Below are positions 6,948 through 14,672 of a stretch of 58,116 nt of DNA, in pieces. Source of the stretch: Allofournierella sp. (GTDB taxonomy: Bacteria; Bacillota; Clostridia; Oscillospirales; Ruminococcaceae); assembly GCA_020025635.1 (NCBI GenBank), contig JAHHRU010000014.1, forward strand, positions 1 to 58,116. The letters are read 5' to 3'. The notes beneath the pieces were generated by a model, which was not told the DNA's origin, ran no database searches, and saw nothing but the letters and a program-made list of their open reading frames with translations. Each line of letters begins with the position of its first letter. Position 1 is the first letter of the stretch. Position numbers and translations under genes: made by a program.

Positions 6948-7559
6948 TTACACATCCACCGGGCGGCTGCCGGCGTAAAAGTGTTTGTCCCGCTCTGTGA
7001 TGGGGCGCAGCACCCGGCAGGGGCTGCCCACCGCCACCACATTGGGGGGGATATCCCGGGTGACCACGCTGCCTGCGCCGATGATGCTGTTTTCGCCGAT
7101 GGTAACACCGGGCAGCACCACCGAATTGGCCCCGATCCACACCCGGCGGCAGATCCGCACCGGCTGGTTGTACTGGGCCAGCCGGGCACGCAGCTCCGGG
7201 TCCACCGGGTGGCTGCCGGCCACCAGCGTCACATTGGGCCCGATGAGCACGTCATCCTCCACGTCGATGGCGGCGTCATCCACCATGGTGAGGTTGAAAT
7301 TGGCGTAAACATTTTTGCCGAAGGTGCAGAACTTGCCGGCCCAGTTGGCGTGAAGCGGCTGCTCGATGTAGCAGTTTTCGCCGATGCCGGCGAACATCTC
7401 CTCCAGCAGCCGCCGGCGGGCGGCGGCGTCCGAGGGGCGGGTATGGTTGTATTCATACAGCTTGTCCATGCAGGCAGCCTGCTCGGCCATCAGGCCTTCA
7501 TCGTCGCAGAAATAAAGCCGCCCGTCCTGCATACGGGCTTTGATTTCGTTCAGATCCAT
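6948..7559 (-). CDS. Sugar O-acetyltransferase (maltose/galactoside acetyltransferase family)
   Basis: 203 residues, the normal length of Maa/LacA. After a helical N-terminal cap (EQAACMDKLYEYNHTRPSDA) come left-handed beta-helix hexapeptide repeats (IDVEDDVLIGPNVTLVAG, VWIGANSVVLPGVTIGENSI). The catalytic histidine lies in AGSHPVD, and the C-terminal proline-capped turn GAGSVVTRDIPPNVVAVGSP is typical. It transfers acetyl from acetyl-CoA to a sugar hydroxyl in the cytoplasm. The acceptor cannot be told from sequence. Single-gene unit with its own promoter and terminator. Confidence 0.9.
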   Translation of the reverse strand: MDLNEIKARMQDGRLYFCDDEGLMAEQAACMDKLYEYNHTRPSDAAARRRLLEEMFAGIGENCYIEQPLHANWAGKFCTFGKNVYANFNLTMVDDAAIDVEDDVLIGPNVTLVAGSHPVDPELRARLAQYNQPVRICRRVWIGANSVVLPGVTIGENSIIGAGSVVTRDIPPNVVAVGSPCRVLRPITERDKHFYAGSRPVDV

Positions 7560-7612
7560 TGGTCGTTCTCCTGATTTTGTTTTCCGGGGCCTTTTGCCGC
7601 CGGTTTTCCCTC

Positions 7613-7641
7613 AGTATAATCCACCCCTCTGCGAAAGGCAA
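7613..7641 (-). promoter_or_regulatory. Promoter of the O-acetyltransferase gene
   Basis: TTGCCT (7636-7641) and TATACT (7613-7618) on the minus strand, 17-base spacer. Confidence 0.65.
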
Positions 7642-7685
7642 GCCCCCGAAGGGCCGGGGCTTTTGGGAAGGGGGGTCGGTTTTTC

Positions 7686-7714
7686 TTGACAGCGTTCCCC
7701 CCGGCCGTTACACT
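7686..7714 (+). promoter_or_regulatory. Promoter of the methionine-sulfoxide reductase gene
   Basis: Perfect TTGACA (7686-7691), 17-base spacer, TACACT (7709-7714), 35 bases before the start codon. Confidence 0.75.
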
Positions 7715-7748
7715 GAAGAAAAAACACCGAACGAAGGGGGCTCTTTTT

Positions 7749-8228
7749 ATGAGCGGCACTTTTTACAGCGATCTTCTGGCCACGGCCCGGTCTTTGACCG
7801 AGGGCGAATGCCACACCGGGGCAAACCTGGCAAACCTGGCGGCCCTTTTGGGCCAAAGCCTTGCGGACATCAACTGGGCGGGCTTTTATCTGATGGACGG
7901 CGGCATGCTGGTGCTGGGGCCGTTCTGGGGCAGGCCCGCCTGCATCCGCATCCCGCTGGAGCGGGGGGTATGCGGCGCAGCCGCCCGCACCGGCAAGGTG
8001 CAGCGTGTGGCCGACGTGCACGCCTTTCCCGGCCACATTGCCTGCGACGGGGCCTCCCGCTCGGAGATCGTTCTGCCCATTCGGCAGAACGGCCGGGTGG
8101 CGGCGGTGCTGGACATCGACAGCCCCTCTTTGGACCGGTTCAGCCCCCAGGATGAGGCCGGCCTTTTACAGCTCACCGGCCTGCTGGAGGCCCTTGACTG
8201 GGGCCGCACCGGCTACACCCTTTGCTGA
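7749..8228 (+). CDS. msrC: Free methionine-(R)-sulfoxide reductase (GAF domain)
   Basis: 159 residues from the ATG at 7749 (GAAGGGGG lies nine bases upstream); the frame is open a little further but without a binding site. It is a single GAF domain. The three cysteines of the fRMsr family are present in RPACIRIP, RGVCGAA and HIACDGA, and the region SEIVLPI...AVLDIDSP matches the substrate-site strand. It reduces free L-methionine-(R)-sulfoxide to methionine using thioredoxin, an oxidative-damage repair role in the cytoplasm. Monocistronic, ending at the terminator that hosts repeat copy 1. Confidence 0.9.
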   Translation: MSGTFYSDLLATARSLTEGECHTGANLANLAALLGQSLADINWAGFYLMDGGMLVLGPFWGRPACIRIPLERGVCGAAARTGKVQRVADVHAFPGHIACDGASRSEIVLPIRQNGRVAAVLDIDSPSLDRFSPQDEAGLLQLTGLLEALDWGRTGYTLC

Positions 8229-8303
8229 GGGCCTTTTGGGGCAAAGCAAAGCCCGGCCCTTTCAAAGGGGCCGGCTTTGCCGCCGCATCCTTTGAAAGAA
8301 AAC

Positions 8304-8336
8304 CACCGGGCAGGGCCTTTCGGCCTTTGCCCGGTG
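8304..8336. terminator. Terminator stem-loop, left duplicate (repeat copy 1)
   Basis: Outer stem CACCGGGC / GCCCGGTG with an inner GGCC stem; A-rich sequence lies outside on the left. The 33 bases are identical to 8498-8530. It originally served the convergent genes on both sides. Confidence 0.8.
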
Positions 8337-8497
8337 CCAGCTTGCAGATAAACCCCAATTCGGAAATACGGATAAAAGACGTTCTCATTCACGGGCATGT
8401 ACCGGGAATGAGAACACCCTGACAGAAAAAAGGCCCTGTTTTGTGTGCGCAGTGCGCAAAACAGGGCCTTTTTTCGCCGGAAAGGAGTACTGAGGGA
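8337..8497 (-). repeat. Terminator-nested intergenic repeat, copy 1 (short form, inverted)
   Basis: 161-bp copy in the opposite orientation to the copies at 19288 and 29980. It keeps the core: the end motif AAGCTTGCAGATAAACCCC-like tail, the 10-bp dyad GTTCTCATTC / GAATGAGAAC, and the bidirectional terminator GGCCCTGTTTT / AAAACAGGGCC. It lacks the ~85-bp hairpin module found at one end of the other two copies. It has no coding capacity and is bounded on both sides by identical 33-bp terminator stem-loops. Confidence 0.85.
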
Positions 8498-8530
8498 CAC
8501 CGGGCAGGGCCTTTCGGCCTTTGCCCGGTG
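8498..8530. terminator. Terminator stem-loop, right duplicate (repeat copy 1)
   Basis: Exact 33-base duplicate of 8304-8336; the T-run GCTTTTTTTG follows it outside the element. It ends just before the glpK stop codon at 8544. Confidence 0.8.
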
Positions 8531-8543
8531 GCTTTTTTTGTGT

Positions 8544-10034
8544 TCATTCCGCTTCTTCCCAGTGCAGGCTGCGGCCCACGGCCTTGTGCCAGCCGCGCAG
8601 GAGCCGGTCCCGGACGGCCGCATTCATGGACGGCCGGTAAACGGCCGCACCGGTCCACAGGTCGGCAAGCTCCCGGGTGTTATGCCAAAGGCCCACCGCA
8701 AGGCCCGCAAGGTAGGCGGCCCCCAGGGCGGTGGTGTCCCGCAGCTCGGAGCAGCGGATCTTTTTATCCAGCACGTCCGCCTGGAACTGCATCAAAAACC
8801 GCTCCCGGATGGCGCCGCCGTCCACCTTCAGCTCGGCCATGCAGACACCGGCATCCTTTTCCATGGTGCGCACCAGGTCGGCCGACTGATAGGCGATGGA
8901 CTCCAGCGCCGCCCGGATGATGTGCTCCCGCCGGGTGCCCCGGGTGATGCCCACAAGGCAGCCCCGGGCGTACATGTCCCAATAGGGCGCCCCAAGGCCG
9001 GTGAAGGCCGGCACCAGGTAGATGCCGCCGTTGTCCTCCACCTTTTGGGCATAGTAGGCCGCATCCGCGCTTTCCTCAATGAAGCGCATCCGGTCCCGCA
9101 GCCATTCCAGAACGCCGGCACCCACGAACACGCTGCCCTCCAAAACGTAATCGGGCCGGTCATCGGTGCCGCAGGCAAGGCCGGTGACAAGGCCGCTGGG
9201 GCTTTTCACCCGGTCTTTGCCGGTGTTCATCAAAAGGAAGCTGCCGGAGCCGTAGGTGTTTTTCGCCTGCCCCTTTTCAAAGCAGCACTGGCCGAACAAA
9301 GCGGCCTGCTGGTCGCCGGCAAGGGAGGCGATGGGCACCTCGCAGCCGCCGATGCTGGTGGTGCCGTAAAGGTGGCTGGAAGGGTAGACCTCGGGCAGCA
9401 TGGCCCGGGGGATGTCCATGGCATCCAGAAGGGTATCGTCCCACTGGAGGCGGTCGATATCAAACAGCATGGTGCAGCCGGCGTTTGTATAATCGGTGGC
9501 GTGCACCCGGCCCTGGGTGAGCTTCCACAAAAGCCAGCTGTCCACCGTGCCGAACAGCACCTCGCCCCGCCGGGCCTTTTCCCGGGCACCGGGCACATTG
9601 TCCAGGATCCACTGGATCTTGGGGCCGGAGAAGCAGGCATCCGGCACAAGGCCGGTGACTTTGCGGATGTGCCCCTCCAGGCCCTTGTCCAAAAGGCCCT
9701 GCACGATGGGGGCGGTACGCCGGCACTGCCAGCTGATGGCGTTGCAGATGGGCCGGCCGGTGGCTTTTTCCCACAAAACGGTGGTTTCCCGCTGGGCGGT
9801 GATGCCCACGGCGGCAATGTCACCGGGGGCGATGCCGCTTTTGGCCACCACCTCCATCATCACCGCATACTGGCTGGACCAAAGCTCCATGGGCTCCTGC
9901 TCGGCCCAGCCCTGCTGGGGATACAGCTGCCCAAGGTCCCGCTTTGCGCTGGCGAGCACACTGCCCTCGTCATCGAACACGATGGCACGGCTGGCACTCA
10001 TTCCCTGTTCCAGCGCCAGGATGTATTTTGACAT
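8544..10034 (-). CDS. glpK: Glycerol kinase-like FGGY carbohydrate kinase
   Basis: 496 residues, colinear with E. coli GlpK over the whole length (QRETT at 81-85, AGDQQAALFGQ, FTGLGAPYWD, TALGAAYLAGLAVG). It would phosphorylate glycerol to sn-glycerol 3-phosphate. Several usually invariant positions differ: the ATP loop reads LEQGMSASR instead of LDQGTTSSR, YGSGSF replaces YGTGCF, and a cysteine (134) replaces the glycerol-contacting tyrosine in the FSG segment. The catalytic aspartate of AGDQQAA and the substrate-binding R82/E83 remain. Activity or substrate could therefore be altered. No glpF or glpO gene is adjacent. Start set by alignment; the frame continues upstream without a family match. 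Confidence 0.82.
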   Translation of the reverse strand: MSKYILALEQGMSASRAIVFDDEGSVLASAKRDLGQLYPQQGWAEQEPMELWSSQYAVMMEVVAKSGIAPGDIAAVGITAQRETTVLWEKATGRPICNAISWQCRRTAPIVQGLLDKGLEGHIRKVTGLVPDACFSGPKIQWILDNVPGAREKARRGEVLFGTVDSWLLWKLTQGRVHATDYTNAGCTMLFDIDRLQWDDTLLDAMDIPRAMLPEVYPSSHLYGTTSIGGCEVPIASLAGDQQAALFGQCCFEKGQAKNTYGSGSFLLMNTGKDRVKSPSGLVTGLACGTDDRPDYVLEGSVFVGAGVLEWLRDRMRFIEESADAAYYAQKVEDNGGIYLVPAFTGLGAPYWDMYARGCLVGITRGTRREHIIRAALESIAYQSADLVRTMEKDAGVCMAELKVDGGAIRERFLMQFQADVLDKKIRCSELRDTTALGAAYLAGLAVGLWHNTRELADLWTGAAVYRPSMNAAVRDRLLRGWHKAVGRSLHWEEAE

Positions 10035-10144
10035 GGTAAACGCCTCCTTGCAGGCGGCGGCCGCCGTGGCCGCGCCTTTCCTTTTGGGCAAAACCGGATA
10101 TTCCGGGGCCGATCTGCCGGTTTTTCACGTCTATTCTTGATAAA

Positions 10145-10173
10145 ATTTTAGCACACCAGGTGGGTGAAATCAA
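10145..10173 (-). promoter_or_regulatory. Promoter of the glpK-like gene
   Basis: TTGATT (10168-10173) and TAAAAT (10145-10150) on the minus strand, 17-base spacer. Confidence 0.55.
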
Positions 10174-10252
10174 GCAAAACAGCCCAAAAGCGGCGAATGC
10201 GGCCGCCTGCTGTGAGGGCAAAAAATAAAGCCGCATACATACAAAAAAACTG

Positions 10253-10281
10253 TTTACACCGGGGCCTGTTCTTTGTATAAT
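10253..10281 (+). promoter_or_regulatory. Promoter of the F420-ligase-like gene
   Basis: TTTACA (10253-10258) and consensus TATAAT (10276-10281), 17-base spacer. Divergent from the glpK promoter; together they fill the 325-base gap, where nothing else was seen. Confidence 0.75.
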
Positions 10282-10359
10282 AGTACCGTATGAGTTTGTG
10301 TCCGAATGGCCTGACAAGGCTGTCACATGCTTGGTTTACTAAAAGGAGCAATGAAATAT

Positions 10360-11559
10360 ATGGAACGTTTGGTGGGTACTGTTTCCCGGGGCGTACGCGC
10401 TCCCATCATCCGCAAGGGCGACGACATGGCGAAGATCGTGGTCGAGTCCGTTCTGGCCGCTTCCGAGAGCGAGGGCTTTGCCCTGCGTGACCGGGACGTT
10501 GTTGCAGTGACCGAGGCCGTTGTGGCCCGCTCTCAGGGCAATTACGCCACGGTTGAAGAGATCGCAGCCGACGTGAAGGCAAAGCTGGGCGGCGGCACCG
10601 TCGGTGTCATCTTCCCCATCCTGAGCCGCAACCGTTTTGCCATCTGCCTGCGCGGCATCGCTTCGGGCTGCAAAAAGGTGGTCCTGATGCTCAGCTATCC
10701 CAGCGATGAGGTGGGCAACCACCTGATCTCGATGGATCAGCTGGACGAGAGCGGCGTGAACCCCTGGAGCGATGTGCTCACCGAAGAAAAATACCGGGAG
10801 CTGTTCGGCTACCAGAAGCACCGCTTCACCGGCGTGGACTATGTGGAATACTACCGCAGCGTGATCGAGGATGCCGGCGCTGAGTGCGAGATCATCTTTG
10901 CAAACAACGCAACCGCCATTTTGAGCCGCACCAAAACCGTGCTGGCCTGCGACATCCACACCCGTGCCCGCACCAAGCGCATCCTGACCAAGGCCGGCGC
11001 CGAGAAGGTGCTCACCCTGGACGATATCATGACCGCTTCGGTGAACGGCTCCGGCTACAACGACCGTTACGGCCTGCTGGGCTCCAACAAGGCCACCGAA
11101 AACAGCGTGAAGCTGTTCCCCATCCACTGCCAGGAGCTGGTGGACCGTGTTCACGCCGAGCTGAAAGAGCGCACCGGCAAGAACATTGAGGTTATGATTT
11201 ACGGCGACGGCGCCTTCAAGGACCCCGTGGGCCAGATCTGGGAGCTGGCCGACCCGGTTGTTTCCCCCGCTTACACCGCAGGCCTGGAGGGCACCCCCAA
11301 CGAGCTGAAGCTGAAGTACCTGGCCGACAACGATTTTGCCGACCTGTCCGGCGATGCTCTGAAGGCCGCCATCTCGGAAGCCATTGTGGAGAAGGACCAG
11401 AAGGCCGAGACCCTGGTTGGCTCCATGGCAAGCCAGGGCACCACCCCCCGCCGCCTCACCGACCTGATCGGCAGCCTGGCCGACCTGACCAGCGGCAGCG
11501 GCGACAAGGGCACCCCCATCATCCTGGTGCAGGGCTACTTCGACAACTACACCAAGTAA
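10360..11559 (+). CDS. Coenzyme F420-0:L-glutamate ligase family protein (CofE-like)
   Basis: 399 residues from the ATG at 10360; AAAGGAG lies 11 bases before it, and an ATG at 10351 is too close to that site. The fold family is F420 ligase (GTVSRGVRAPIIRKGDDMAKI at the start, then NRFAICLRGIA, AGAECEIIFANNATAI, VMIYGDGAFKDPVG). In archaea and actinobacteria CofE adds glutamate to F420-0. Gut Firmicutes of this type are not known to make F420 and no other F420 gene is in the window, so the true substrate is open. It is probably a GTP-dependent amide ligase of another cofactor or peptide. Monocistronic with strong promoter and terminator. Confidence 0.85.
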   Translation: MERLVGTVSRGVRAPIIRKGDDMAKIVVESVLAASESEGFALRDRDVVAVTEAVVARSQGNYATVEEIAADVKAKLGGGTVGVIFPILSRNRFAICLRGIASGCKKVVLMLSYPSDEVGNHLISMDQLDESGVNPWSDVLTEEKYRELFGYQKHRFTGVDYVEYYRSVIEDAGAECEIIFANNATAILSRTKTVLACDIHTRARTKRILTKAGAEKVLTLDDIMTASVNGSGYNDRYGLLGSNKATENSVKLFPIHCQELVDRVHAELKERTGKNIEVMIYGDGAFKDPVGQIWELADPVVSPAYTAGLEGTPNELKLKYLADNDFADLSGDALKAAISEAIVEKDQKAETLVGSMASQGTTPRRLTDLIGSLADLTSGSGDKGTPIILVQGYFDNYTK

Positions 11560-11580
11560 TTCTGGCAAAAAAATACATCG

Positions 11581-11628
11581 GCAGCCGCCGCAAAAGCATC
11601 TCCCTGCTTTGCGGCGGCTGCTTTTTTG
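11581..11628 (+). terminator. Intrinsic terminator of the F420-ligase-like gene
   Basis: Sixteen-base GC-rich stem from GCAGCCGCCGCAAA and its complement, followed by six T. Confidence 0.9.
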
Positions 11629-11708
11629 TTTTCTTTTTATGGTTTGCGGCGAAATTTTCAAGCCGAACTTTGGGGATCTTTGCACTGTTTTTTGTGGCGG
11701 GGCCATGG

Positions 11709-11714
11709 TATAAT
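11709..11714 (+). promoter_or_regulatory. -10 box of the DUF3267 gene
   Basis: Consensus TATAAT 33 bases before the start codon. The -35 is weak (TGTTTT at the right distance). Confidence 0.5.
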
Positions 11715-11746
11715 GGGGAAAAAATTTTTTTGCAGTGAGGTGCTTT

Positions 11747-12310
11747 ATGAAAACAGTGCTGACCCTTCCCGAAAACTATCACGAAAGCTTTCACATCGAC
11801 CTGCAAAAGGACAAAAAGCTGGCGCTGCTTGTGAACCTGCTGGCGCTTGTGATCGCCGCGGCGGTGCTTTTTGCGGGGTTTTTCATCCGCCCCTTTGAAC
11901 TGGCTTCGGAAGATTTCCCTGCCATGTGCCTTGCCATCCTGGCCGCTTCGGCAGCCTATTTTGTTCTGCACGAGGCGGTGCACGGCATCTTCATGCGGGC
12001 CTTCAGCGGGGTGCGGCCCCATTACGGCTTCACCGGGCTTTACGCCTATGCGGGCAGCAGCGCCTATTTTGACCGCAGCCGCTATCTCATCATTGCGCTG
12101 GCCCCGGTGGTGATCTGGGGGCTGGTGCTGGCGGTGCTGTGCGCCGTGAGCGTTTCCAGCTTCTGGTTCTGGGTGTGGTATCTCATCCAGACGACCAACC
12201 TGAGCGGCGCTGCCGGCGACCTGTATGTGACCGTTCGGTTTTCCAGGCTGCCCAAAACCATCCTGGTTCAGGATACCGGCGTTTCCATGACCGTTTATGA
12301 GGCCGGATAA
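11747..12310 (+). CDS. DUF3267 integral membrane zincin-like protein
   Basis: 187 residues from the ATG at 11747, preceded by GTGAGGTG. It has about four membrane segments: LALLVNLLALVIAAAVLFAG, an AMCLAILAASAAYFVL helix running into the motif HEAVHG, YLIIALAPVVIWGLVLAVL and the FWFWVWYLIQ region. HExxH on a membrane helix is the signature of DUF3267/site-2-protease-like zincins. The later N-L-S-G-A-A-G-D segment could supply a third metal ligand, as in related families. The substrate is unknown. Transcribed alone and convergent with the dipeptidase gene. Confidence 0.82.
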   Translation: MKTVLTLPENYHESFHIDLQKDKKLALLVNLLALVIAAAVLFAGFFIRPFELASEDFPAMCLAILAASAAYFVLHEAVHGIFMRAFSGVRPHYGFTGLYAYAGSSAYFDRSRYLIIALAPVVIWGLVLAVLCAVSVSSFWFWVWYLIQTTNLSGAAGDLYVTVRFSRLPKTILVQDTGVSMTVYEAG

Positions 12311-12355
12311 GACCCGGGGCCTTTCAAAAGCGGCCCCGGCCCCTTTGCAAAAAAG

Positions 12356-12398
12356 CCGGAGCGCACCCCGCAAAAAAACGGGATGCGCTCCGGTTTTT
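12356..12398. terminator. Bidirectional terminator between DUF3267 and dipeptidase genes
   Basis: Stem CCGGAGCGCACCCCG / CGGGATGCGCTCCGG with A-tract on the left and T-tract on the right, serving both convergent genes. A second GC stem (CCGGGGCC / GGCCCCGG) sits just left of it at about 12314-12340. Confidence 0.85.
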
Positions 12399-12417
12399 AT
12401 TTTTTGAAAGGCGCTTT

Positions 12418-13806
12418 TTACAGCTCGATGTCCTGCAAACGCAGCAGGGCCAGGATGTAGATCTTGAGCGCCTGCATCAGCTGGTCCACATTGGCGCACT
12501 CGTTGGCACCGTGGATGGGGCCGCCGAACTCGGGCAGCACGGTGGTGAGGTTTTCGGGGCCGAAGCTCACCGCACGGGGGAAGTGGCGGGCATAGGTGCC
12601 GCCGCCCATGGTGAAGGGCTTTGCGTTTTCGCCGGTGACCTCGTTGTAGGTGTTGATGAGGGCCTGGATGGCCGGGTCCTCGGCGGAGCAGTAGAAGGGC
12701 TCGCAGGCGCTTACGCCCTCGATGGAGGCAGTGCCCTCAGAGGCTTTTACCAGCCGCTGTGCCAGCTCTTCGCCGGTGATGCTGGTGGGATAGCGGCTGT
12801 CCACCTGCTGGTAGAGGCGGCCGTTTTCCATACGGATGACACCGCCGATGATGGTGAGCGGGTCGAACACCTCATCCTTTGCGGCAACGCCCACGCCGCT
12901 GCCGTCGGTTGCATGGTGCAGCTTCTGCAAAAAGTGCAGGAAACGGTTTTCCTTTTCGGTGCAAAGGCCGTTGTCCACCAGGTAATCCACCACCAGGCCG
13001 ATGGCGTTCACGGTGCCGGCGGGCATGGAGGCGTGGCCGCCCTTGCCCCAGCCCCGAATGCGCACCGCGCCGTTTTCCTCTTCCAGGGTGATGCCGTCCC
13101 GGGGGATAAGGGCCGCAAAGTCCGCCTTCACAAGGCAGCTGGCCCGGTCCGGGATCACGTTGTTGGCAACGCCGCCGGCAAAATCGATCAGGTTGCCGCC
13201 CAGCTCTTCGCTTACCAAAGTGGCGCCGAACACGCCCTTTTCCCCGTTGCACACCGGGAACTCGGCATCCGGCGAGAAGCAGAAGTCCGGGGCCTTGAAG
13301 TTTTCCAGGTAGTACTCCACGTCCTCCATGCCGGTTTCCTCGTTGGCGCCCAGCAGGGCCCGCACGCTGTAACGCAGGGGCACCTTGTTGTCCTTCAAAA
13401 ATTTGAGGGCGTACAGGCACAGCACCGAGGGGCCCTTGTCGTCGGTGACGCCCCGGCCGATGAGCCAGCCGTCCCGCTCCACCATGTTGAAGGGGTCGCC
13501 GGTCCAGCCGTTGCCCTGGGGCACCACGTCCAGATGGGTGATGGTGGCGATCTGCTTGTCGGTGGTGCCGGCAAGCTCGGCCCAGCCGATGCGGTTTTCG
13601 CTGTTTTCGGTGGCAAGGCCCATTTCTTGGGCCATTTTCAGGCCCTCGGCCAAAGCGGCGGCGGGGCCGGGGCCAAAGGGCATCCCGGCCTGGGGGGCGC
13701 TTTCCACGCTGGGAATGTCCACCAAACGCTTGATGCTGCGGATGATATCCTGCCGGCTGGCGGCGCAGAAGCCGTCCACCCGGTCTTTATACTGTTCATA
13801 CAACAT
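12418..13806 (-). CDS. pepV: M20 family dipeptidase (PepV/Sapep-like)
   Basis: 462 residues starting at the ATG with AAAGGAG upstream. Motifs of the PepV clade are complete: THLDVVPQGNGW (first metal ligand), GRGVTDDKGPS (bridging aspartate), ANEETGMEDVEYYL (catalytic glutamate and second ligand), a lid domain, and the C-terminal GGGTYARHFPRAVSFG with the final histidine ligand in HGANECANVDQ. It hydrolyses dipeptides in the cytoplasm, with preference for short N-terminal residues in known members. Single gene, with a TATAAT box at about 13870 on the minus strand. Confidence 0.9.
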   Translation of the reverse strand: MLYEQYKDRVDGFCAASRQDIIRSIKRLVDIPSVESAPQAGMPFGPGPAAALAEGLKMAQEMGLATENSENRIGWAELAGTTDKQIATITHLDVVPQGNGWTGDPFNMVERDGWLIGRGVTDDKGPSVLCLYALKFLKDNKVPLRYSVRALLGANEETGMEDVEYYLENFKAPDFCFSPDAEFPVCNGEKGVFGATLVSEELGGNLIDFAGGVANNVIPDRASCLVKADFAALIPRDGITLEEENGAVRIRGWGKGGHASMPAGTVNAIGLVVDYLVDNGLCTEKENRFLHFLQKLHHATDGSGVGVAAKDEVFDPLTIIGGVIRMENGRLYQQVDSRYPTSITGEELAQRLVKASEGTASIEGVSACEPFYCSAEDPAIQALINTYNEVTGENAKPFTMGGGTYARHFPRAVSFGPENLTTVLPEFGGPIHGANECANVDQLMQALKIYILALLRLQDIEL

Positions 13807-13896
13807 AGGGGTTCTTCTCCTTTTCTGCGGCCGGAAAAGGCCGTTCGATATCGGTTGGTATCTTTTATTATAGCATAAACCGGGGATATTCGGGCA

Positions 13897-13925
13897 TGGA
13901 CGGGGCAGGATTTTTTTGTTATAAT
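13897..13925 (+). promoter_or_regulatory. Promoter of the NusG-II protein gene
   Basis: Consensus TATAAT (13920-13925) with a poor -35, TGGACG (13897-13902), 17 bases away. The diverging dipeptidase promoter lies immediately to the left. Confidence 0.5.
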
Positions 13926-13955
13926 GTGAGAATATCTGAAAGGACGGCACGACCC

Positions 13956-14312
13956 ATGGAACACAATAAAAAGAAAGCCCTTTTCACAAACCTTATTTTT
14001 GCCGGGGTGCTGGTTTTGCTGGCGCTGGTTTTTTGGCTGGTGCTGGGCCGGCGGCCGGCGGCCGGGGTGGCGGTGCTCACCTACGGCAGCAGCAATCAGC
14101 GCATGGAGCTTTCGCTGGACAAGGACGAAACCTACCACATCGACACCGGCTACCTCACCGTGAACATCCAGGTGAAGGACGGGGCCGCCCGCTTTGTGGA
14201 CTCCCCCTGCCCGGACCATCTGTGTGAGAATTTCGGCTGGCTTTCCAAGGATGGCGACACCGCCACCTGCCTGCCCGGCCGGGCAAGCCTGATGGTGCTG
14301 GAAAAAACTTGA
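13956..14312 (+). CDS. NusG domain II-containing membrane-anchored protein
   Basis: 118 residues. One N-terminal membrane helix (LIFAGVLVLLALVFWLVLG) is followed by an extracytoplasmic NusG_II beta domain with the paired-cysteine signature CPDHLCENFGWLSK...TCLPGRASLMVLE. Such short proteins are widespread in Firmicutes, often near heptaprenyl-diphosphate synthase or flavin-transfer genes, and their role is unsettled. Here the gene stands alone. Start chosen at 13956 with GAAAGGA upstream; a strong terminator follows at once. Confidence 0.85.
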   Translation: MEHNKKKALFTNLIFAGVLVLLALVFWLVLGRRPAAGVAVLTYGSSNQRMELSLDKDETYHIDTGYLTVNIQVKDGAARFVDSPCPDHLCENFGWLSKDGDTATCLPGRASLMVLEKT

Positions 14313-14317
14313 AACAC

Positions 14318-14370
14318 AAAGGCACGGCGCAAAGGGCCAGCGGGTCGTTTGCGCCGTGCCTTTGCCGTTT
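14318..14370 (+). terminator. Intrinsic terminator of the NusG-II gene
   Basis: Perfect 16-bp stem AAAGGCACGGCGCAAA (14318-14333) with its complement (14348-14363), followed by a short T-run. Confidence 0.85.
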
Positions 14371-14476
14371 TTGCACAAAAAAACCTGTCCTTCTGCCAAA
14401 AAAACGGCCGGGTCCGGCTTTATTTCTGGCGAAAACTCTCTTTTTCCCGCCGTGCCCTGCTTTTGGCTGGTTTTTC

Positions 14477-14506
14477 TTGCGGGGGGCCGACGGCTGGTGT
14501 TATAAT
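14477..14506 (+). promoter_or_regulatory. Promoter of the Na/Pi cotransporter gene
   Basis: TTGCGG (14477-14482) and TATAAT (14501-14506), 18-base spacer, giving a leader of about 160 bases. Confidence 0.55.
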
Positions 14507-14626
14507 AGCGGTAAGCGGATTTTTTGCTTCAGAAGGCCATTCGGCGTTTTTTCGTCCGCTGCGTCCTGCCGGTTTGTGTGAGTATGGAAAAGAAGGTGCA
14601 GGGCGATCCACCCATAACATTACAAA

Positions 14627-14658
14627 TGACCGGCCCCGAGTGTGAGCGGGCCGGGTCA
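14627..14658 (+). promoter_or_regulatory. Stem-loop directly before the cotransporter ribosome binding site
   Basis: TGACCGGCCC pairs with GGGCCGGGTCA (one bulge), loop of about 11 bases. It ends next to the only candidate Shine-Dalgarno (AGGGGG), so it could modulate translation. Confidence 0.4.
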
Positions 14659-14672
14659 GGGGGTTCACAAAA

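Noticed and set aside
8445..10031. 528-codon plus-strand frame opposite glpK
   Set aside because: Antisense shadow beginning in the repeat element; no motif or ribosome site.
13896..13955. Upstream extension of the NusG-II protein
   Set aside because: It covers the -10 box and would start inside the promoter.
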